From the NCBI GenBank assembly GCA_910584805.1, contig CAJUCB010000018.1, forward strand, positions 5,704 through 32,683: a stretch of DNA of 26,980 nt, read 5' to 3'. A program made the position numbers and the translations under genes. How positions within the stretch are numbered: the stretch's first letter is position 1; every line of letters begins with the position of its first letter. This stretch comes from an uncultured Oscillospiraceae bacterium. GTDB lineage: Bacteria > Bacillota > Clostridia > Oscillospirales > Oscillospiraceae. Below are positions 6,587 to 14,902 of the stretch, in pieces. Below the pieces are notes generated by a model. The model made no database searches and was not told the DNA's origin. It worked only from the letters and a program-made list of their open reading frames with translations.

Positions 6587-6895
6587 TTGAAACAGAAAAA
6601 GAACGTGGAGCGCCAGGAGGTGCTGCGCAGGATGTTGGAGCTGGCGGCGGGGTCCGCCAACGACGCGGTGAAGCTGGCCTACCTCAGCGGGGAGGACCGG
6701 GAGGCCATCGACGGCTTGGAGTTGGGCTGCTTGACGGAGTTCCGGCGCAACAGCAACGGCACGGTGGAGGTGAAGCTCACAGACCGGGCGGCGGTGCTGG
6801 TGAAGCTGCTGGAACAGATGAAGGAGGAGGGGGGCGAGGGGCCGGCGGCCTTCCTCCGGGCCCTGGAAGAGGGCGGGGCCGGTGAGGGGGGATGA
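6587..6895 (+). CDS. Putative phage terminase small subunit
   Basis: A 102-residue, mostly helical protein containing RMLELAAGSANDAVKLAY (about 12-30) and LTEFRRNSNGTVEVKLTDRAA (about 46-66). It directly precedes and overlaps the terminase large subunit by 4 nt (ATGA), which is where small terminase subunits of PBSX-like clusters lie. That position is the main evidence, as a clear helix-turn-helix is not visible. The start is probably TTG at 6587, because AGGAGG ends 7 nt before it. The in-frame ATG at 6581 abuts the same ribosome-binding site and is too close. If correct, it recognises DNA for packaging. In PBSX packaging is of host DNA with little specificity. Confidence 0.55.
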   Translation: MKQKKNVERQEVLRRMLELAAGSANDAVKLAYLSGEDREAIDGLELGCLTEFRRNSNGTVEVKLTDRAAVLVKLLEQMKEEGGEGPAAFLRALEEGGAGEGG

Positions 6896-8151
6896 TCCAA
6901 CGCTTTTCCCCCAAGCAGCGCCAGGTGCTGCGGTGGTGGAGCGACAGCGCCCCAGAGCGGGGGATGGACGCCATCATCTGCGACGGGGCGGTGCGCAGCG
7001 GCAAGACCATGTGCCTGGGACTGTCCTTTTTCCTCTGGGCTATGGCCCGATACCGGGGGCAGCAGTTCGCCCTGTGCGGCAAGACCACGGAGTCCGTGCG
7101 GCGCAACCTGCTCTCCAGCGTGCTGCCGCTGCTGGGGGAGCTGGGCTTCCAGTGGGAGGAGAAGGTCTCCCGGAACAAGCTGCTGCTGCGGCTGGGGGGA
7201 CGGGAGAACACCTTCTTCCTCTTCGGCGGCAAGGATGAGGGCAGCGCGGCCCTGATCCAGGGGGTGACCCTGGCGGGGGTGCTGCTGGACGAAGTGGCAT
7301 TGATGCCCCGCTCCTTTGTGGAACAGGCCTGCGCCCGCTGTTCGGTGACGGGGGCCAAGTTCTGGTTCTCCTGCAACCCGGAGGGGCCGGGGCACTGGTT
7401 CTACCGGGAGTGGATCTGCCGCTGCCAGGCGCGCAACGCCCTGCACCTGCGCTTTTTCATGGAGGACAACCCCAGCCTCAGTGAGGAGACCCGGGCCCGA
7501 TACCAGCGGGCCTTCCAGGGGGCCTTTTACCGGCGCTTTGTGCTGGGGGAATGGACGGCGGCGGAGGGCTTGGTGTACGACTTCTTTGACCAGGGCATGG
7601 TGGAGGCGGTGCCTGCAGGGGAGGCCCAGCGGTGGGTGATCTCCTGCGACTACGGCACGGTGAACCCCACCTCCCTGGGGCTGTGGGGGAAGTTCGGGGA
7701 CCGGTGGTACCGGGTGAAGGAGTACTACTACGACGCCCGGGAGGCCAAGCGGCAGCAGACAGATCAGGAATACGCCCAGCGGCTGGGGGAGCTGGCCGGT
7801 GGGCGGGAGATTGAGGCGGTGGTGGTGGACCCCTCGGCGGCCTCCTTTTTGGAGCTGCTGCGCCGGGAGGGGTGGCAGGTGCGTAAGGCCAAGAACGATG
7901 TGCTCTCAGGCATCCGCATGACGGCGGACGCCCTGAAACATGGGCGGATCGTCATCTGTACCCCCTGCGGCGACGCCATCCGGGAGTTTGGGGCCTACTG
8001 CTGGGACCTGAGCGCCGGGGACCACGACAAGGTAAAAAAACAGTTCGACCACGCCATGGATGAAATCCGCTACTTTGTGGCCACGGTGGTGGCCCCGGAG
8101 GAAGGGGCGGGGACGGGATTTTTTGCCGGGTTTGTGGAGAGAGATGCGTAG
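6892..8151 (+). CDS. terL: Terminase large subunit (PBSX family)
   Basis: The 419-residue packaging motor has an N-terminal ATPase with a Walker A-type GAVRSGKT (32-39), Walker B LLDEVAL with D133-E134, and coupling motif FSCNPEGPGHW (159-169). A C-terminal RNase-H-like nuclease has acidic residues D253 (VISCDYGTVNPTS), D313 (VVVDPSAA) and D387/D390 near HAMDEIRYF. Both halves and all key residues are present, so the motor appears functional. It would translocate DNA into a prohead through the portal. It overlaps the small subunit by 4 nt and precedes the portal gene by 12 nt. Retention of an intact TerL argues that the particle still packages DNA and is not only a tailocin. Confidence 0.93.
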   Translation: MIQRFSPKQRQVLRWWSDSAPERGMDAIICDGAVRSGKTMCLGLSFFLWAMARYRGQQFALCGKTTESVRRNLLSSVLPLLGELGFQWEEKVSRNKLLLRLGGRENTFFLFGGKDEGSAALIQGVTLAGVLLDEVALMPRSFVEQACARCSVTGAKFWFSCNPEGPGHWFYREWICRCQARNALHLRFFMEDNPSLSEETRARYQRAFQGAFYRRFVLGEWTAAEGLVYDFFDQGMVEAVPAGEAQRWVISCDYGTVNPTSLGLWGKFGDRWYRVKEYYYDAREAKRQQTDQEYAQRLGELAGGREIEAVVVDPSAASFLELLRREGWQVRKAKNDVLSGIRMTADALKHGRIVICTPCGDAIREFGAYCWDLSAGDHDKVKKQFDHAMDEIRYFVATVVAPEEGAGTGFFAGFVERDA

Positions 8152-8163
8152 AAAGGAGACGCG

Positions 8164-9387
8164 ATGGGAATTTGGAAACGGAGACGGAAGGAGGAGAGCC
8201 CGCCGGCCCAGGTGCAGATCCGGCCGGAGCAGCGGCACCCCTTCCAGCTCATTGACGGGTACATCCCCATGCACCGGCCGGAGTTCAGCTTGTACCGGGC
8301 CATCCGGGAGGCGGTGCCGGTGGTGGACGCCGCCATCTTGAAGCTGGTGCGGCTGTCCGGGGGGCTGAGGGTGCTGTGTGAGGACCAGGGGGCCCAGGCA
8401 GGGCTCAACGAGTTTTTGCGCACGGTGCCTGCCGGGTGGAACCAGCGGGGCATCCAGGCCTTTCTGGACAGCTATCTGAACTGCCTGCTCACCTGCGGGC
8501 GGGCGGTGGGGGAGATCGTCCTCAGCCGGGATGGACGGGAGATTGCGGCGGTGCTGTGCGGGGATGTGTCCAGCATCCAGGTGAAGGAAAACGGCTCGCC
8601 CCTGGATATTTTACTGGCGGTGAAGGAGAGCAACGGGGAGAGCCGGGTGCTGCCCAGGCAGGAGCTGTTGTTGTTCACCCCCTACCACCCCAGCCCGGAG
8701 AACCCCTATGGGGTGTCGCTGCTGCACAGTATGCCCTTTTTGGCCAATGTGCTGCTGAAAATCTACCAGACCCTGGGGGCCAACTGGGAGCGGGCGGGGA
8801 ATGTGCGCTTTGCAGTGACCTACAAGCCAGGGGAGGAGGAGTGGAACAGTGGCCGCCTCCGGGAGCGCAGCAGGGAGCTGGCCCGGGGGTGGAGCGAGGC
8901 CATGCAGAGCACCCGGGCAGGGGCCGTGCGGGACTTTGTGGCGGTGGGGGACGTGGAGATCAAGGTCATCGGGGCGGAGTGCAGCATCCCGGACTGCCAG
9001 GCGCCGGTGCGGCTGCTCATTGAACAGCTGATCTCCCAGACGGGAATCCCGCCCTTTTTGCTGGGGCTGACCTGGTCCTCCACCGAGCGGATGAGCAGCC
9101 AGCAGGCGGACATTATGACCAGCGAGCTCACCGCCCTGCGGCGGACCCTGACGCCGGTGGTGGAGAAGGTCTGCACAATGTGGCTGCGGATGCACGGCTA
9201 TGACTGCCCCTTCCAGTTGGAATGGGAGGAGATCAACCTCCAAGACCAGGTGGAGGAGGCCAAGGCGGCGCTGTACCGCCAGCAGGCTAGGAAGCTGGAA
9301 GCGGGAGAGGATGTGTCCACCCAGACGGCGGAGGATGCGTCGGGAGACCCAGAGGAAAACACAGAGGATAAGGAGGCGTGCCCATGA
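8164..9387 (+). CDS. Phage portal protein (PBSX XkdE position)
   Basis: A 407-residue protein located between terminase and the prohead protease. Recognisable portal-type sequence includes PEFSLYRAIREAVPVVDAAI near residue 40, a long central region with LFTPYHPSPENPYGVSLLHS near 175-195, a helical LLGLTWSSTERMSSQQADIM stretch near 300-320, and an acidic, low-complexity C-terminal tail. Portals form the dodecameric ring at one capsid vertex that TerL docks onto. AAAGGAG lies 5 nt before the ATG. The stop overlaps the protease start by 4 nt. Assignment rests on position plus general portal character. Confidence 0.82.
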   Translation: MGIWKRRRKEESPPAQVQIRPEQRHPFQLIDGYIPMHRPEFSLYRAIREAVPVVDAAILKLVRLSGGLRVLCEDQGAQAGLNEFLRTVPAGWNQRGIQAFLDSYLNCLLTCGRAVGEIVLSRDGREIAAVLCGDVSSIQVKENGSPLDILLAVKESNGESRVLPRQELLLFTPYHPSPENPYGVSLLHSMPFLANVLLKIYQTLGANWERAGNVRFAVTYKPGEEEWNSGRLRERSRELARGWSEAMQSTRAGAVRDFVAVGDVEIKVIGAECSIPDCQAPVRLLIEQLISQTGIPPFLLGLTWSSTERMSSQQADIMTSELTALRRTLTPVVEKVCTMWLRMHGYDCPFQLEWEEINLQDQVEEAKAALYRQQARKLEAGEDVSTQTAEDASGDPEENTEDKEACP

Positions 9388-10346
9388 AAACAGTGACCAA
9401 GCAGGCCCAGGGCCAGGCGGTTCAGGGGATGGAGACGGCGGGGCTGCCGGAGCAGGAGCTGGCGGCCATCAACCGGTTGAGCCGGGGGAATCTCAGCGGG
9501 GAGGAGGTGTACTGCTTCCCGGTGCGGCTGTGCGACAACCAGACAGACCGGGACGACGAGTACTTCGACCGGCGGGGGTTGGAGCTGTTGGCGGAGCTCT
9601 TTGTGGGAAAGACCGGCATCTTTGACCACAGTTGGAGCGCCAGGGACCAGACGGCCCGGCTGTACCGCACGGAAATCGTGGAGGAGCCAGGGGCGGTGAG
9701 CGAGGCCGGGGAGCCGGGGTGCTACCTGAAGGGCTATGCTTACATGCTGCGCACCCAGGAGAACGCGGGGCTGATTGCGGAAATCGAGGGCGGCATCAAA
9801 AAAGAGGTCAGCGTGGGCTGCGCGGTGCGCAGGAGCGTGTGCTCCATCTGCGGCAACGACATCCACGACCGGGGGCTTTGCAGCCATGTGAAGGGCCGGG
9901 TGTATGAGGGCAAGCGCTGTATCGTGCGCCTGGAAGAGCCGGTGGACGCCTTTGAGTGGTCCTTCGTGGCGGTGCCCGCTCAGCGGCTGGCGGGAGTGGT
10001 GAAGGGCTACCAGCCCGAGGGCTTGTGGCAGGCCCTCAAGCGGGCGGACCCGGAGGGCGCCTGGCAGGAGGACTTGAAGGGCCTGGAACAGCAGGCGGCG
10101 GTGGGCCGGCACTATCTGGAACGGCTGCGCCGGGATACCCTGCGGCTGGGGCTGATGGTCCAGGAGGAGCTGGACGGAGGGACCCTAGGGTCCATTGTGG
10201 AGAAATTGGAGGTGCAGGAGTTGGAGGCCTTACAGGAGAGCTACCAGAAGCGGATGGAGAAGCGCTTGGCCCTGCCGGTGCAGCTGCCCTACGGCGGCGG
10301 TGACGGGGAGGACGCGCCGTTGGATGAGGCGGCGTTCCAAATTTGA
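9384..10346 (+). CDS. Prohead protease / scaffold-like protein (XkdF position)
   Basis: The 320-residue protein sits between portal and capsid, where XkdF-like putative serine proteases lie. Candidate catalytic residues are H82 in GIFDHSWSA and S143 in KKEVSVGCAV, matching the H...S pattern of prohead proteases. Just after them is a small Cys cluster, C153-x2-C156 and C166-x-H168, that could bind zinc; this is not a standard part of prohead proteases. The C-terminal third (about 200-310) is charged and helical, suggesting a fused scaffold domain that would be cleaved during maturation. ATG 9384 is preceded by AGGAGG with 7-nt spacing; a GTG at 9378 is too close to it. Confidence 0.72.
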   Translation: MKTVTKQAQGQAVQGMETAGLPEQELAAINRLSRGNLSGEEVYCFPVRLCDNQTDRDDEYFDRRGLELLAELFVGKTGIFDHSWSARDQTARLYRTEIVEEPGAVSEAGEPGCYLKGYAYMLRTQENAGLIAEIEGGIKKEVSVGCAVRRSVCSICGNDIHDRGLCSHVKGRVYEGKRCIVRLEEPVDAFEWSFVAVPAQRLAGVVKGYQPEGLWQALKRADPEGAWQEDLKGLEQQAAVGRHYLERLRRDTLRLGLMVQEELDGGTLGSIVEKLEVQELEALQESYQKRMEKRLALPVQLPYGGGDGEDAPLDEAAFQI

Positions 10347-10381
10347 CAGCAGGAAAACATCAAACAAAGGAGGAAAACGGG

Positions 10382-10717
10382 ATGGTATCGTTTGAGGGAA
10401 TCGAGATGGCAGTGGTGACCTTCCAGGAAAAAGACGTGACGGCGGGGGTCCCGGTGGCCATGGACAGCGACGGCACGGTGAAGAATGCCGGAAACGGGGC
10501 GGCCCTGGTGGGGTTGGCGCTGAATGTCCGGGGGGGCTGCGCGGCGGTGCAGGTGAAGGGCTACGCCCAGCTGCCCTATACCGGCACCGCCCCGGCCCTG
10601 GGCTGGGCAAGGCTGGCGGCTGACGGCAGCGGCGGCGTGACGGCGGCGGAGAGCGGCCGGGAGTACCTGGTGGTCCAGGTGGACAGCGGCAGCAAGACCT
10701 TGGGCCTGTTCCTTTGA
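10382..10717 (+). CDS. Small beta-rich capsid-associated protein, possible decoration protein
   Basis: A 111-residue, Gly/Ala/Val-rich protein lying between protease and major capsid, the usual place for head decoration or stabilisation proteins. Alternating hydrophobic pattern (FQEKDVTAGVPVAMDSDG, then AAVQVKGYAQLPYTG and EYLVVQVDSGSKTLGLFL) suggests an all-beta fold like DUF2190/gpD-type decoration proteins. Function is inferred from place and composition. AGGAGG lies 9 nt before the ATG at 10382; an upstream in-frame start would overlap the protease gene and lacks a ribosome-binding site. Confidence 0.6.
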   Translation: MVSFEGIEMAVVTFQEKDVTAGVPVAMDSDGTVKNAGNGAALVGLALNVRGGCAAVQVKGYAQLPYTGTAPALGWARLAADGSGGVTAAESGREYLVVQVDSGSKTLGLFL

Positions 10718-10745
10718 GAACAGAGAGAAAGGACGGTAATGGTAC

Positions 10746-11795
10746 ATGGCATATCAGTTTGAGACGGTGAAGCTGGAGAAGGGGATGTACAACGAGGCGG
10801 GGCGCTCCTTCACCAAGGTGCTGGAAAAGTGCGACCCCTCGGAGCAGTACCAGGGCACGCCCCTGGAAAAGCTGGACGCCTTCCAGCGGCAGTTGAAGCG
10901 CTTTGACATCAAGGTAAACGGGCCGGCGTCGGATGTGGTGGCAAAGTTCTTCGCCACCTGGGAGTCTGCGGTGCTCTTCCCTGAATACGTGGCCCGGGCG
11001 GTGCGCCAGGGGATGGAGGAAAGTGACATCCTGCCGCTGATGACCGCGGCGGAAACCACCATCAACGGGATGGACTACCGCTCTATTGCCTCCCAGCCCT
11101 CCGACGAGGGCAAGAGCCTGAAAATGGTGGCGGAAGGGGCGGAGATCCCCCAGACCAAGGTGACCTCCCAGGAGAATTTGGTGAAGCTCCACAAGCGGGG
11201 GCGGATGCTGGTGGCCTCCTATGAGGCCATCCAGTTCCAAAGATTGGACCTGTTCTCTGTGACCCTGCGGCAGATCGGGGCCTACATCAACCGGATGCAT
11301 GTGGCGGATGCCATTGATGTGATCACCAAGGGGGACGGCAACAGCAACGCCGCCCAGCGCTTCACCATTGGGGATGGGGTGATCTCCGGCACCGCCGGGA
11401 CCCTGGACTATGGGGCCCTGGTGGACTTTTGGAGCCAGTTTGACCCCTACACCATGAATACCCTGCTGGTGGGGGACGCCATGGCCCAGGTGCTGAAGCT
11501 GCCGGAGCTGCGGGACGCGGCGGCGGGGCTGAGCTTCCAGGGCACCGGGAAGATGGTGACGCCGATGGGGGCCACCCTGCTGCGCAGCAGTGCGGTGCCC
11601 GCCCATACCATCATCGGCCTGGATAAGAATTACGCCTTGGAGCTGGTGCGCACCGGGGATGTGCTGGTGGAGTATGACAAGCTCATCGACCGGCAGCTGG
11701 AGCGGGCGGCCATTACGTCCATCTCCGGCTTCTCTAAGATTTTCCAGGAGGCGTCTAAGGTGTTGGAGCTGGGACCGGCTAAGGCTGGACAGTAA
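10746..11795 (+). CDS. Major capsid protein (HK97-fold, XkdG-like)
   Basis: The 349-residue protein is the size expected for the major coat protein and follows the decoration-like gene. An N-terminal region of about 85 residues (EKLDAFQRQLKRFDIKVNG) precedes AVLFPEYVARAVRQGMEESD, IPQTKVTSQENLVKLHKRGR, QIGAYINRMHVADAIDV and, near the end, ITSISGFSKIFQEASKVLEL. This pattern is typical of capsid proteins in clostridial PBSX-like prophages. It would form the icosahedral head. Its N-terminal part could be removed by the upstream protease, which is an inference. The ribosome-binding site is weak (AAAGGA), notable for what should be the most abundant product. Confidence 0.85.
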   Translation: MAYQFETVKLEKGMYNEAGRSFTKVLEKCDPSEQYQGTPLEKLDAFQRQLKRFDIKVNGPASDVVAKFFATWESAVLFPEYVARAVRQGMEESDILPLMTAAETTINGMDYRSIASQPSDEGKSLKMVAEGAEIPQTKVTSQENLVKLHKRGRMLVASYEAIQFQRLDLFSVTLRQIGAYINRMHVADAIDVITKGDGNSNAAQRFTIGDGVISGTAGTLDYGALVDFWSQFDPYTMNTLLVGDAMAQVLKLPELRDAAAGLSFQGTGKMVTPMGATLLRSSAVPAHTIIGLDKNYALELVRTGDVLVEYDKLIDRQLERAAITSISGFSKIFQEASKVLELGPAKAGQ

Positions 11796-11815
11796 ACAGA
11801 AATGGAGGGGTGCGG

Positions 11816-12190
11816 ATGGAGACACAGGAGATCGTGACAGTGGCCCAGTGTTTTGCAGGGCGGGAGTTCAATGAACAGGAGCTGGCGGTGCTGGCGGATT
11901 TGTGCGCGGAGGCGGCAAAGCAGTGGCGGGAACAGCTCCGGGAGGGGGTGGAACCGGAGGACTGCCGGGGGGTGTTCCTCACCGCCAGCGCATGGACGGC
12001 CCTGGCGGCGATGTCCCAGGCCCTAGAGGCCAGCCAGCCGGTGCCCCTGGCCTTTACCGCTGGGGAGCTCAGCGTCCGGGGCGGGGCGGAGGGTTCCGCC
12101 TGCGCCCGGAGCTTGGCAAGGCAGGCCCGGCTGCTGTTGGAGCCCTATTTGCAGGACAGCGCCTTTGCCTTTTTGGAGGTGAGGGGATGA
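11816..12190 (+). CDS. Head-tail connector-like protein (XkdH position)
   Basis: A 124-residue, Ala/Leu/Glu-rich helical protein immediately after the capsid gene. This slot in PBSX-like clusters encodes a head-completion or connector protein that binds the portal. The repeated helical stretches (ELAVLADLCAEAAKQWREQL and SLARQARLLLEPYLQDSAFA) fit the helical gp6/gp15-type connectors, but no diagnostic motif was recognised. The ATG at 11816 has GGAGG 7 nt upstream; a GTG at 11810 overlaps that site. The stop overlaps the next ATG by 4 nt. Confidence 0.55.
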   Translation: METQEIVTVAQCFAGREFNEQELAVLADLCAEAAKQWREQLREGVEPEDCRGVFLTASAWTALAAMSQALEASQPVPLAFTAGELSVRGGAEGSACARSLARQARLLLEPYLQDSAFAFLEVRG

Positions 12191-12525
12191 GCTTTGGCAG
12201 CGCCTTTTCCGCCATCGCCCGGCGGTATGGCCGCCTTGTGGCCTTGGAACGGGACGGGGTGCCCCTGGGGGAGGGCTTGGCCCTGGTCCAGCCCCTGGCA
12301 GACCGGGAGCGGCAGTTTTTGCCCACGGCCCTGGGAGTGCGGCGGCGGGAGTTCTTCCTGTGCTTGGGGGAGAGGGGCTTGCCCTTCTCCCCGGCGGCGG
12401 GGGACACGGTGCTCATCCAGGGGGCGGTGCGCTATGACGTGGTGAACGTCCGGGAAGTCCTGGTGGGGACGGACCGGGTGTATTGGCGGGCGGTATTGGA
12501 GCGGAGAGAGGAGGATGCGGAATGA
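12187..12525 (+). CDS. Head-tail stopper-like protein (XkdI position)
   Basis: The 112-residue protein overlaps both neighbours by 4 nt, which places it firmly in the head-to-tail joining block. Its predicted strands (GDTVLIQGAVRYDVVNVREV, YWRAVLERRE) suggest a small beta-barrel like phage head-closure or stopper proteins. No catalytic motif is visible. Function is inferred from order only. Confidence 0.55.
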   Translation: MSFGSAFSAIARRYGRLVALERDGVPLGEGLALVQPLADRERQFLPTALGVRRREFFLCLGERGLPFSPAAGDTVLIQGAVRYDVVNVREVLVGTDRVYWRAVLERREEDAE

Positions 12526-13040
12526 GTACACTGGCGGCCTTGCAGGAGGCCATGGTGGCCTTTTTGCAACGGCAGGGAATCCAGGCCCTGAGCGCTTGGC
12601 CCCGGGAGGGCCGGGGGCGGTGGAAGGAGCCCTTGGCGGTGGTGGCGGTGAAGCGGGTGGAGGGGAGCCCCGCCGGCTTTGGGGGCTACCTGGGGGAGGT
12701 CTATGACCCGGTGGACCGGGGGTGGCAGGAGGCCTATGGACAGCAGGTGGGGGTGGGCTTCACCCTGGCGCTGTACAGCCCGGAAAAGGCCGGGGAGGAG
12801 GGCTGCCGCCTGCTGTTGGACCGGGTGGTGGAGGCCCTGGAAAGGGAAAAGCCCGCGGGGCTGACGGTGGAGAAGTGGTCCATGGAGGAGACTGGATTCC
12901 AGGAAGAGAACAGGATGTTTTGTGGGCGGTTGCAGCTCCAATGCAGGGGGATGCTGCTGGCCAAGGCAGAGGAGACAGGGGCCTTTTTGGGCTTTGAAGT
13001 GAAAGGTGGGTTTTTACTTGACAGCAATCACGAGACATGA
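12522..13040 (+). CDS. Tail completion protein-like (XkdJ position)
   Basis: A 172-residue protein starting in an ATGA overlap with the preceding gene and running 23 nt into the sheath gene. It is soluble, with mixed alpha/beta character (GVGFTLALYSPEKAGEEGCR, LLLDRVVEALEREKP, FCGRLQLQCRGMLL). In PBSX-like clusters the gene before the sheath encodes a tail terminator/completion protein that caps the tail at the neck. That role is inferred from order and size. Confidence 0.55.
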   Translation: MSTLAALQEAMVAFLQRQGIQALSAWPREGRGRWKEPLAVVAVKRVEGSPAGFGGYLGEVYDPVDRGWQEAYGQQVGVGFTLALYSPEKAGEEGCRLLLDRVVEALEREKPAGLTVEKWSMEETGFQEENRMFCGRLQLQCRGMLLAKAEETGAFLGFEVKGGFLLDSNHET

Positions 13041-14073
13041 GCGGCCGGGGGTCTATTCCATTTACACGGCTTCCGGCGTGGTACGGGGCACAGGGGGCCG
13101 GGGGACGGCGGCCTTGGTGGCCCAAAGCGACGGGGGGACCCCGGGGGAGCCGCACATACTCAACAGCTACAGCGACGCCGTGGCGGCCTTTGGCGGGGAG
13201 GACAGCTTCACCGCCCTGGCGAGGCTGTTGCTGGAAAACGGCGCGGCCCGGGTGCTGGCGGTGCCGGTGGCGAAGGAGGCGGATGTGGCGGCGTATACGG
13301 CGGCGTTTCAGGTCTTGGAGAACCAGGACGAGGTGAAGTTGGTCTGCTGTGACAGTACAGCGGCGGCGGTTCATGGGGCGCTGCGGGAGAGCGTGGAGCG
13401 CGCCAGCCACCAGCGGCGGGAGCGCATCGGCGTGGTGGGCTGTGAGGCGGCGGCTACGGTGAGTGCGTTGACGGCGGCGGCCGGTGAGCTGAACAGCGAG
13501 CGCATGGTGCTGGTGGCCCCCGCCGGGGACGGGACCGCCACCCCGGGGCCCTGGGTGGCGGCGGCGGTGGCCGGGGCCATCTGCGGCCAGAGCGACCCGG
13601 CGGTGCCCCTGGGTGGGGCACAGCTGCAAGGGATAGGCGGCTTGGCGGCCCAGTATACAGAGGAGGAATTGGACGCTCTCATCCGTGGAGGGGTGACCCC
13701 GGTGGAGCTGGCGGCGGGACGCTGCACGGTGGTGCGGGGGGTGACCACCCGCACCAAGACCAACGGCGCATCCGACAGCAGCTGGCGGGAGCTGGGGACC
13801 ATTCTGGTCATTGACGACGTGATCCCGGGCATCCGCCAGGCCTTGCAGAGCCGCTTTGCCCGGAGCAAGAATACCCGGCAGGTGCGGGGGGCCATCCGCT
13901 CCCAGGTGGTGATCTTGCTGGAACAAAAGCTGGGGGCGGAGATCATCACAGGGTATGACGACGTGACGGTGGAGGCCTTGGAAGAGGACCCGTCGGTGTG
14001 CCTGGTGCGCTTCGCCTTTACGGTGGCCCACGGGCTGAACCAGATCTGGCTGAGTGCCCAGATCACGCTTTGA
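13018..14073 (+). CDS. xkdK: Contractile tail sheath protein (XkdK-like)
   Basis: The 351-residue protein begins near the family's conserved N-terminus, ITRHERPGVYSIYTASG, followed by VRGTGGRGTAALVAQ and a Ser/Asp-rich SYSDAVAAFGGEDSFTALAR motif. The C-terminal region has DDVIPGIRQALQSRF, VRGAIRSQVVILLEQKLGA and an LVRFAFTVAHGLNQIWLSAQ strand that is the interlocking handshake arm of sheath proteins. Sheath subunits polymerise around the tube and contract on firing, so the particle is myovirus-like. TTG at 13018 is the likely start: AAAGGTGG lies 8 nt before it, and the in-frame GTG at 13006 is inside that site. Confidence 0.9.
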   Translation: MTAITRHERPGVYSIYTASGVVRGTGGRGTAALVAQSDGGTPGEPHILNSYSDAVAAFGGEDSFTALARLLLENGAARVLAVPVAKEADVAAYTAAFQVLENQDEVKLVCCDSTAAAVHGALRESVERASHQRRERIGVVGCEAAATVSALTAAAGELNSERMVLVAPAGDGTATPGPWVAAAVAGAICGQSDPAVPLGGAQLQGIGGLAAQYTEEELDALIRGGVTPVELAAGRCTVVRGVTTRTKTNGASDSSWRELGTILVIDDVIPGIRQALQSRFARSKNTRQVRGAIRSQVVILLEQKLGAEIITGYDDVTVEALEEDPSVCLVRFAFTVAHGLNQIWLSAQITL

Positions 14074-14096
14074 TGGGAGAGAAAGGGGGAAGAACT

Positions 14097-14480
14097 ATGC
14101 GGGGAATCCCGAGCAGCAGCGACATTTACTTAGAGGTCAACGGACGGAAGGTGGCGGTGGTGCAGAGCTACAGCGCCCAGAGTACCCGGGCCAGTACGGT
14201 GATTGAGGCTTTTGGAGAGACAGAGCCGGTGGCCACCATCACGGGGCCCAAGGAGCACTTGTTGGAGCTCAGCCGCATCTATGCCACCGATGAGGCCTTG
14301 ACCGACGGGCTCAATTTCCACGAGTTGGAGGATTTCAGCCTGGTGATCTGTAAGCCGGACCGGCGGATCATCTATAGCAACTGCCAGTGGAGCAAGCTCT
14401 CTGAGAGCGGGACCCTGGGGGCTTCGGTGCTGGAAAAGGTGACGGTGGTGGCCGGGAAGCGCTTGGAGACCGGGCCATGA
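14097..14480 (+). CDS. xkdM: Tail tube protein (XkdM-like)
   Basis: The 127-residue protein directly follows the sheath. Near residue 8 it has IYLEVNGRKVAVVQSYSAQ, then EAFGETEPVATITGPKEHLL and CQWSKLSESGTLGASVLEKV, the all-beta pattern of gp19/XkdM tube proteins. It would form hexameric rings stacked inside the sheath. AAAGGGGGA lies upstream of the ATG. The stop overlaps the assembly-chaperone start (ATGA). Confidence 0.82.
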   Translation: MRGIPSSSDIYLEVNGRKVAVVQSYSAQSTRASTVIEAFGETEPVATITGPKEHLLELSRIYATDEALTDGLNFHELEDFSLVICKPDRRIIYSNCQWSKLSESGTLGASVLEKVTVVAGKRLETGP

Positions 14481-14902
14481 GTGCCTTTGCTTGGCTGAAG
14501 CTGTGTACCCAGCCGGGGCGGCTGACCCTGGGGAAGGGGTACAGCATGGGGCTGCTCCGGGCCCAGGAGGTGTTGGAGGCCCGGCGGGAGGCGTTGGCGT
14601 TGGCCCAGGAAGGGCGGGAACGGGCGCTATGCGCCAACGCCTGCCTGATTGCCCGCTTCCTGCGGAAACGGGGACGGCGGGCGTATGCCTCCGGAGCGGC
14701 GGTGTTGGAGGCGCTGACCGTGGAACAAATCCAGGACCTGGCGGGGCGCTGGGCGGCCTTTTGCCGGGAGGAGGACCCTGGGCTGGGGACGGAGAGAGGA
14801 CGGTTAGAGACGTTAAAAAAAGCTTGGAGCACGCGCCGGAGGAACGGCTGCGGTGGCGCGTGCTCCGGGCGTTCCAGGCCCTGCCCACAGAGGCGCGGGT
14901 GA
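14477..14902 (+). CDS. Tail assembly chaperone, zero-frame short product
   Basis: Without frameshifting, ribosomes finish this frame as a 141-residue protein. Residues 1-115 are shared with the fusion (SAFAWLKLCTQPG, ALTVEQIQDLAGRWAAFCRE). The last 26 (AWSTRRRNGCGGACSGRSRP and onward) are low-complexity and Arg-rich, as expected for a tail read only because the frame happens to stay open. In phages with this strategy the short form is the major one. The start overlaps the tail-tube stop by 4 nt. Confidence 0.75.
   Translation: MSAFAWLKLCTQPGRLTLGKGYSMGLLRAQEVLEARREALALAQEGRERALCANACLIARFLRKRGRRAYASGAAVLEALTVEQIQDLAGRWAAFCREEDPGLGTERGRLETLKKAWSTRRRNGCGGACSGRSRPCPQRRG

Noticed and set aside
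10230..11825. A 531-codon open frame on the - strand across protease, decoration and capsid genes
   Set aside because: It lies antisense to recognised phage genes, is His/Pro/Arg-rich with no domain, and arises from high GC in third codon positions.
12760..14031. A 423-codon - strand frame opposite the sheath gene
   Set aside because: It opposes a clear tail sheath protein and is rich in His, Arg, Pro and Gly, without any recognisable domain.
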